Under the pieces are notes generated by a model. The model saw only the letters and a program-made list of their open reading frames with translations, searched no databases and was not told the DNA's origin. From the NCBI GenBank assembly GCA_002418985.1, contig DIFE01000048.1, forward strand, positions 47,367 to 67,549: DNA of 20,183 nt, given 5' to 3'. The position numbers were made by a program, and so were the translations under genes. Numbering within the stretch: position 1 is the first letter of the stretch; each line of letters begins with the position of its first letter. Positions 16,559-20,183 of the stretch are shown piece after piece. Origin of the DNA: Deltaproteobacteria bacterium UBA5756 (lineage in GTDB: Bacteria > Desulfobacterota > Syntrophorhabdia > Syntrophorhabdales > Syntrophorhabdaceae).

Positions 16559-16843
16559 ATGGTTCGTGAAATACCTGGGGACCGGTCGGCGTGGTTAATC
16601 GATGTCATAAGGAAATACGCCCGCACAGCGGAGAACAGCCTGCACAACGTCGGGGCCATATCGAAGGATGGGCATGACAAGAACATATGCCGGCCATATA
16701 CGTCCATTCAAGGCCGTGAATATTCCGTCAGGAATTTTGATATCGATACAACACCCTGTGGCCTTTGCCAGACGGGCGTACCCTGCGAATCGAAGATACC
16801 GGGTGAAGTCAGTTCCGGGTTTCAGGTTCCAGGTAAAAGATGA
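16559..16843 (+). pseudogene. internally deleted Fe-S protein remnant (epoxyqueuosine-reductase-like)
   Basis: The frame opens with MVREIPGDRSAWLIDVIRKY after a strong GGGAGGAGGG ribosome site, then jumps at about residue 30 to VGAISKDGHDKNIC (31-44) and later TTPCGLCQTGVPCESKIP (64-81). The first part resembles the N-terminus, and the rest the C-terminal 4Fe-4S region (normally CxxCxxxCP-x-GAI-x-GHDK-x-C ... CGLC), of about 280-330-residue QueG-like reductases. The middle, including the catalytic domain and first cluster motif, is missing while the frame is kept. Cys44, 67, 70 and 76 remain. The last 13 residues are read from a dispersed repeat that supplies the stop codon. It is either a dying gene or a mini Fe-S peptide; the family is assigned from memory of its motifs. 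Confidence 0.6.
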
Positions 16844-16874
16844 AGCTTTTCCCTTACAACCCGGAACCCGGAAC
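16812..16874. repeat. 17-bp inverted repeat incorporating the dispersed TTTCAGGTT repeat (copy 2)
   Basis: The left arm GTTCCGGGTTTCAGGTT (16812-16828) and the reverse complement of the right arm, GTTCCGGGTTCCGGGTT (16858-16874), match at 15 of 17 positions. Positions 16820-16840 also match the repeat at 463-484. The stem-loop lies between the convergent Fe-S remnant and the small secreted protein, 10 bp from the latter's stop codon. It may limit read-through in both directions or be a dispersed palindromic element. Confidence 0.65.
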
Positions 16875-16884
16875 TTCAAACGGT

Positions 16885-17109
16885 TTACTTCTTGTTTCCG
16901 CTGTTCGTCTGGTTGGTGTTGACCGGCGTCGGTTTTGGCACCTCAGGGACCTTGACATCCTCTATTTTCTTGCCTGCCTCCCTCTCCAACTGCTGCAGAG
17001 CCGGCCCCTTTTCTCTTTGCGTTGTCTGTGCGTGCGTGGTGCTCCAAACGCAGGTGAGGGCTATGATCGTCAATACCACCAGGATTCCTTTTACCATTCT
17101 CTTTTTCAT
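16885..17109 (-). CDS. small secreted protein of unknown function (74 aa)
   Basis: The start at 17109 is supported by GGAGG 5 nt upstream; the frame is open to 17235 but that extension has no such site. Residues 1-27 are a signal peptide (MKKRMVKG, a hydrophobic core, THA before QTTQ). The mature part of about 47 residues has a charged helix (EKGPALQQLEREAGKKIEDVK) and a Pro/Thr/Asn-rich tail (VPEVPKPTPVNTNQTN), without Cys. It is therefore exported to the periplasm, possibly wall- or membrane-associated. No family recognised. A stem-loop follows its stop. Confidence 0.68.
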   Translation of the reverse strand: MKKRMVKGILVVLTIIALTCVWSTTHAQTTQREKGPALQQLEREAGKKIEDVKVPEVPKPTPVNTNQTNSGNKK

Positions 17110-17408
17110 CTGCTCCTCCGGAGTTTTGTATTTTTGTTCATAATCCCTGAGACAAACGATACCGCGAAAAGGTTCCGCTTCTCTCTTAACATTTGTAAAG
17201 TCCATTGTCACCATCCAGGACCTTCCGATAGCCACGATTCCACTAAACCATTACAAGGACGCTGAATTGGTCTCACGTAGAATTCAGATACGAGGTAAAG
17301 ATGATTTTAGGCCGTCCGCGGCTGTCGGCCATGCGAAGATTGCCTGGTGATCTCGAACCCATCGGGCCACGTTCATCGGCCCGCGGCGGCAATTCATGCG
17401 ACGGGCAT
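17110..17408. other. intergenic stretch between two exported-protein genes
   Basis: It should hold the promoter of the 74-residue secreted protein, but no convincing -35/-10 pair was found. It contains two dyads: CTGAATT/AATTCAG (17262-17268 / 17281-17287) and CGGGCC/GGCCCG (17363-17368 / 17378-17383). The second follows the DUF2141 gene on its strand and could end that transcript, though without a T-run. I see no gene or tRNA. Confidence 0.5.
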
Positions 17409-17927
17409 TCAGTAATGCAGGCCGATCGTCAAATCCAGGTTCTGCCCGTTGTACAGGAAGCTGGCGGCAGAAAACGAAGGTGCACCGAACAGGGCTGTTA
17501 CGTCATTTGAGAAACCGTAGCCTTCCGTTGGGATCCCCAGCCAGTTAGTGTCAAGTTTGCCATTCATATTTTCATCATGAACGACGGCAAGGGCATACGT
17601 TCCGGGAGCGATATCTAAAAAGTCACAACGCGCCCGCGCACGGCTAATTTTTATGACCATGATATTGGTTGCGGAGCTCAGATACTCGGCAGGAAAACCA
17701 ACCGACGATTCGAAAAGTGCGCAAGCTACGTTTCCGGTGCTGTTTCTAATGTTCAGAACCGTCACGTGAATACCGGGACATAACGACTCGGCAAAGGCGA
17801 TATCGGAGAGATTCGCAAACACGAGCACTGCCCAGAATACCATGCAGCTAATTCCCATGCGGACCTTCCTCTCCGAGGCCTTGACCGGGGAGGCAACCGC
17901 AACTTTCCGAACGGCTGACGTATTCAT
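17409..17927 (-). CDS. DUF2141-family exported protein (172 aa)
   Basis: Predicted periplasmic or secreted beta-rich protein of unknown role. A hydrophobic segment GISCMVFWAVLVFANLSDIAFA precedes the mature part. The family core follows: VTVLNIRNSTGNVACALFES, a C-D-F-LDIAPGTYALAVVHDENMNGKLDTNW strand and LGIPTEGYGFSND. The DENMNGKLD loop looks like a metal-binding site. The start is uncertain: 17927 has GTGAGG 6 nt upstream and gives a long basic N-region, while ATG at 17858 also has a usable ribosome site and gives a conventional-length signal peptide. It is divergent from the ilvB leader. Confidence 0.82.
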   Translation of the reverse strand: MNTSAVRKVAVASPVKASERKVRMGISCMVFWAVLVFANLSDIAFAESLCPGIHVTVLNIRNSTGNVACALFESSVGFPAEYLSSATNIMVIKISRARARCDFLDIAPGTYALAVVHDENMNGKLDTNWLGIPTEGYGFSNDVTALFGAPSFSAASFLYNGQNLDLTIGLHY

Positions 17928-18074
17928 GGGCATCCTCACGGTATTTTTGTTACCTCTGTATTGATGATAAACCAAACGCTTGCTCGCGTCTGTCGCAGTA
18001 CCAACAATTATTTTGTAGCACTTTTGTGCACCAGTGTGTCGTCATGCTTACCTCATGGATTCGAACAATTGCCC

Positions 18075-18103
18075 TTGACATCGCCGCCATTCAATAATAA
18101 ACT
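18075..18103 (+). promoter_or_regulatory. possible sigma-70 promoter for the ilvB leader transcript
   Basis: TTGACA (18075-18080) is a perfect -35. TAAACT at 18098-18103 lies 17 bp downstream with four of six matches; TAATAA at 18095-18100 is closer to consensus but only 14 bp away. Either would start transcription at about 18107-18110, almost at the leader ATG (18113), so the leader would be nearly leaderless or use the in-frame ATG at 18125. The true promoter may instead lie further upstream. Confidence 0.4.
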
Positions 18104-18112
18104 GGAGTTCCT

Positions 18113-18226
18113 ATGTACAAGGCCATGAAAAACATCTCTGAAACAAATCTCAGCAAACTGAACGATACCCTTATGCTCGTCGTCGTAGTCGTGGTGCATT
18201 TACTTGCACCGACGGGTCCAGGGTAA
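18113..18226 (+). CDS. ivbL: ilvB operon leader (attenuator) peptide, 37 aa
   Basis: The peptide contains TLMLVVVVVVHLLAPTGPG, with six consecutive Val codons (codons 23-28) and surrounding Leu codons (20, 22, 30, 31). It ends 79 bp before ilvB and precedes a Rho-independent terminator. This is the layout of the enterobacterial IvbL leader, where ribosome stalling on Val/Leu codons under starvation prevents termination. The amino-acid sequence is not otherwise similar. GGAG lies a few nt upstream of the ATG; a second ATG at codon 5 is possible. Its role is regulatory rather than that of a functional protein. Confidence 0.85.
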   Translation: MYKAMKNISETNLSKLNDTLMLVVVVVVHLLAPTGPG

Positions 18227-18262
18227 ACCCTTAAAGAGGAGCTTTGGAGCCCCTGGCGGTGC
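18193..18262 (+). promoter_or_regulatory. attenuator: protector and antiterminator stems of the ilvB leader
   Basis: Three competing pairings are visible. The protector hairpin is GGTGCA (18193-18198) with TGCACC (18205-18210). The antiterminator pairs GCACCG (18206-18211) with CGGTGC (18257-18262) and CCAGGG (18218-18223) with CCCTGG (18251-18256), leaving a 6-nt bulge. The terminator is at 18248-18277. The protector and antiterminator share 18206-18210, and the antiterminator destroys the terminator's left arm. The protector's left arm overlaps the last Val codons, so a ribosome stalled there favours antitermination. Confidence 0.85.
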
Positions 18263-18283
18263 GAACCGCCAGGGGCTTTTTTT
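18248..18283 (+). terminator. Rho-independent attenuator terminator upstream of ilvB
   Basis: A 13-bp perfect stem, AGCCCCTGGCGGT (18248-18260) with ACCGCCAGGGGCT (18265-18277), closes around a GCGA loop and runs into seven T residues (18277-18283). It lies before the ilvB ribosome site (GAGGAG at about 18294-18299), so termination prevents ilvB expression. Confidence 0.95.
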
Positions 18284-18305
18284 ATTCCATACCGAGGAGA
18301 ATACG

Positions 18306-19988
18306 ATGAAACGCAACGGTGCCGAATTGATCGTCGAAGCATTGGAGAGGCAGGGGGTCGGAATTGTCGCCGGAATCCCCGGCGGAGCGAACCTCCCCAT
18401 CTATAACGCCCTCTACAGGAGCCGCATTCGCCACGTCCTTGCGAGGCATGAGCAAGGGGCAGGCTTCATAGCCCAGGGGATGGCCCGTTCTACGGGCAAG
18501 GCAGGCGTTTGCCTTGCCACCTCGGGGCCCGGCGTAACCAACCTTATCACGGCTATTGCCGACGCGAAACTGGACTCCGTCCCGCTTGTGGCCATAACCG
18601 GCCAGGTGCCGACTTCCATGATCGGAACCGACGCGTTTCAGGAAGTCGATACCTACGGCATGACGATGAATATCACCAAACACAATTACCTTGTAAAGGA
18701 TGCGGCGGACCTGCCGCGTGTAATAGCGGAGGCCTTCCGGATTGCCCAAACAGGGCGATGTGGTCCCGTACTCATTGACGTCCCGAAAGATGTCCAGCTG
18801 CGGGAGGTCGAATTCGATGCCTGGCCCGAAGTGACCCCGGCATCCCCCGATCAGGGGATGGACCCCGATCTGGCATGCGAGATCGCACGCATGATAAACG
18901 ATGCACAGAGGCCTCTCATATACGCGGGTGGAGGGATAACAGCCGCCGGGGCCGCCGCTTCCCTTCGCCGCCTGGCCCACAAGAATTCCATCCCCGTCGT
19001 GGTGACGCTCATGGGGCTCGGAACAATGAGCCCTGCCGATCCCTTTTATCTCGGAATGGTCGGCATGCACGGAGCCCCTTATACGAACTACGTCCTTGAT
19101 GAGATCGACCTCCTCATTGCCCTGGGGGCTCGTTTTGACGACAGGGCAATCGGCAAGGTCAAGGAATTCTGTCCCTCCGCATCCATAATCCATATAGATA
19201 TCGATGCCTCGGAGATCGATAAGATAAAGCGTTGCCGCATCAGTGCCGTTGCCGATGTCGGGGACGCCCTGGATCGCATCATCCCACTCGTGAACGATGA
19301 CAGCCGCACGGCATGGACGGGACGGGTCGCGGCCATAAGGACCGAACACCCTCTGCCGCCATGTCAATCCGCGGACCCGTTGAATCCACTCAACATCATC
19401 AGGAGGATCAGTTCGCTGGCCCCTGCCGATGCCATCATCACCACCGATGTGGGCCAGCACCAGATGTGGGTTGCACAGGCTTATCCATTCCATCATGTCC
19501 GGACGCTGCTCACCTCCGGAGGTCTGGGAACCATGGGTTTCGGTCTGCCCGCAGCCATCGGCGCCGCTCTTGCCCATCCCGAAAGACAGATAATCTGCAT
19601 CAGCGGGGACGGGTCGATACAGATGAACCTGCAGGAGTTGGCGACCCTCGCGGACCTCAATCCGCGTGTGGCCCTGATAATCATGAACAATCAGCACCTG
19701 GGCCTGGTCAGACAACAGCAGGAGCTGTTCTTCAACGAAAACTACATCGCGTCCAGATTTGACTCACAGCTTGATTTCGCAGCGATAGGCCGCCAGTTCG
19801 GTATTCGGGGCATGAATCTCACCGACGCCCTGGACCCCGGCAAGTCCATCGAGCTCATGCTGAAAGAACAGGGTCCATGTATCATCGACATCCCAATCCA
19901 CTATGGAGAGAACGTCTTCCCCATGGTCCCCCCCGGCGCGGCAAACAGGGAAATGATCGTAAAGCAGCGGGTGATGGGAGACGGGTGA
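18306..19988 (+). CDS. ilvB: acetolactate synthase (AHAS) catalytic subunit, AHAS I-like (560 aa)
   Basis: Condenses two pyruvate, or pyruvate and 2-ketobutyrate, in the first common step of Val/Leu/Ile synthesis, using ThDP, Mg and FAD. The ThDP-activating Glu49 lies in RHEQGA, and GIPGG (23-27) is the N-terminal loop. The central FAD domain runs about 190-345. The ThDP/Mg motif is GDGS (434-437) ending at NN (461-462). In LGLVRQQQELFF the position that is Trp in AHAS II (Trp464) and plants is Gln471. E. coli AHAS I also has Gln there and prefers pyruvate, so this enzyme may favour acetolactate. The start at 18306 follows GAGGAG; the frame from 18204 runs through the terminator and is not used. 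The normal partner ilvN is not seen downstream. Confidence 0.93.
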   Translation: MKRNGAELIVEALERQGVGIVAGIPGGANLPIYNALYRSRIRHVLARHEQGAGFIAQGMARSTGKAGVCLATSGPGVTNLITAIADAKLDSVPLVAITGQVPTSMIGTDAFQEVDTYGMTMNITKHNYLVKDAADLPRVIAEAFRIAQTGRCGPVLIDVPKDVQLREVEFDAWPEVTPASPDQGMDPDLACEIARMINDAQRPLIYAGGGITAAGAAASLRRLAHKNSIPVVVTLMGLGTMSPADPFYLGMVGMHGAPYTNYVLDEIDLLIALGARFDDRAIGKVKEFCPSASIIHIDIDASEIDKIKRCRISAVADVGDALDRIIPLVNDDSRTAWTGRVAAIRTEHPLPPCQSADPLNPLNIIRRISSLAPADAIITTDVGQHQMWVAQAYPFHHVRTLLTSGGLGTMGFGLPAAIGAALAHPERQIICISGDGSIQMNLQELATLADLNPRVALIIMNNQHLGLVRQQQELFFNENYIASRFDSQLDFAAIGRQFGIRGMNLTDALDPGKSIELMLKEQGPCIIDIPIHYGENVFPMVPPGAANREMIVKQRVMGDG

Positions 19989-20183
19989 CAAACACTGAGG
20001 ACTTACCCTCCAACCGAAAGACAAAAGACTGTCTCGCGTTTATCCCGTAACAAACGGGACCCGCTTTGCCCTTCGGGCTCGCTGGAGGCATAGAAGAGAG
20101 AATGGGGAGGAAGCCTTAAAAGAATTGCGTCCAGATCCCGGACAGCAGGGATCAGGCCGCATTTTGCACGCCTTCGGCGGGGA
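19989..20183 (+). other. region after ilvB, no gene recognised
   Basis: A GTG overlapping the ilvB TGA (19985) opens only 21 codons before a stop at 20050 and does not resemble IlvN. Two dyads are visible: TCCCGT/ACGGGA (20043-20048 / 20054-20059), a possible mRNA-end hairpin without T-run, and GATCCC/GGGATC (20134-20139 / 20148-20153). The window ends in CGCCTTCGGCGGGGA, which could be the start of another palindromic repeat of the A/B/C type. Confidence 0.5.

Noticed and set aside
17341..17400. Possible tRNA T-arm (GGTTCGAGATC on the minus strand)
   Set aside because: The bases flanking the TTCGAGA loop do not pair as a 5-bp stem and no acceptor or anticodon arm could be assembled.
18055..18075. 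GGATTCGAAC resembling a tRNA 3' half
   Set aside because: No matching T-stem or remaining cloverleaf; the sequence fits the upstream region of the ilvB leader.
18204..18305. N-terminal extension of IlvB from 18204
   Set aside because: It would translate through the attenuator terminator; the AHAS N-terminus and ribosome site are at 18306.
19985..20050. GTG-start frame overlapping the ilvB stop as a possible ilvN
   Set aside because: Stops after 21 codons and shows no ACT-domain sequence.

Overview
The window looks like chromosomal DNA of an anaerobic Desulfobacterota (former Deltaproteobacteria) bacterium, possibly a syntrophic aromatic- or fatty-acid degrader. This is inferred from the gene types: a Liv-type ABC operon fused to an acyl-CoA ligase, a sigma-54 two-component system, and a GH57/DUF3536 protein. 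No rRNA, tRNA or CRISPR was found. Most genes lie on the minus strand.

Region 1 (1-5.5 kb). A small charged protein (228-446, +) has a good sigma-70 promoter. It converges on a minus-strand cluster of M23 peptidase, MscS-type channel and GH57/DUF3536 protein (5443 down to 657), an envelope/stress and polysaccharide set with tight spacing between the first two genes.

Region 2 (5.6-15.5 kb) is the main functional unit. Six tightly packed minus-strand genes (livK-livH-livM-livG-livF-acyl-CoA ligase, 12170 down to 5825) encode uptake of a small organic acid or amino acid and its CoA activation. A near-perfect sigma-54 promoter (12225-12240) precedes livK. Immediately upstream, on the same strand, lie a soluble PAS histidine kinase, a sigma-54-activating response regulator whose start overlaps the kinase stop, and a 55-residue stand-alone Fis-type helix-turn-helix gene resembling the regulator's own C-terminus. 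The simplest model is that the kinase senses a cytoplasmic cue and the regulator opens the liv/acyl-CoA ligase promoter, with the mini-Fis protein as a possible modulator.

Region 3 (15.5-17.4 kb) is a low-gene-density, repeat-rich stretch. It has three copies of a dRS3-like palindrome in alternating orientation, a 16-bp tandem array, a GIY-YIG nuclease gene bracketed by inverted palindromes, and an internally deleted remnant of an Fe-S (epoxyqueuosine-reductase-like) protein. It also has another long inverted repeat and a small secreted protein.

Region 4 (17.4-20.2 kb). A DUF2141 exported protein (minus) diverges from an attenuator-controlled ilvB (plus). The ilvB leader peptide carries six consecutive Val codons and is followed by mutually exclusive antiterminator and terminator stems. 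The ilvB product has Gln in place of the substrate-selecting Trp, as in enterobacterial AHAS I, and no ilvN is visible in the 195 bp that follow.
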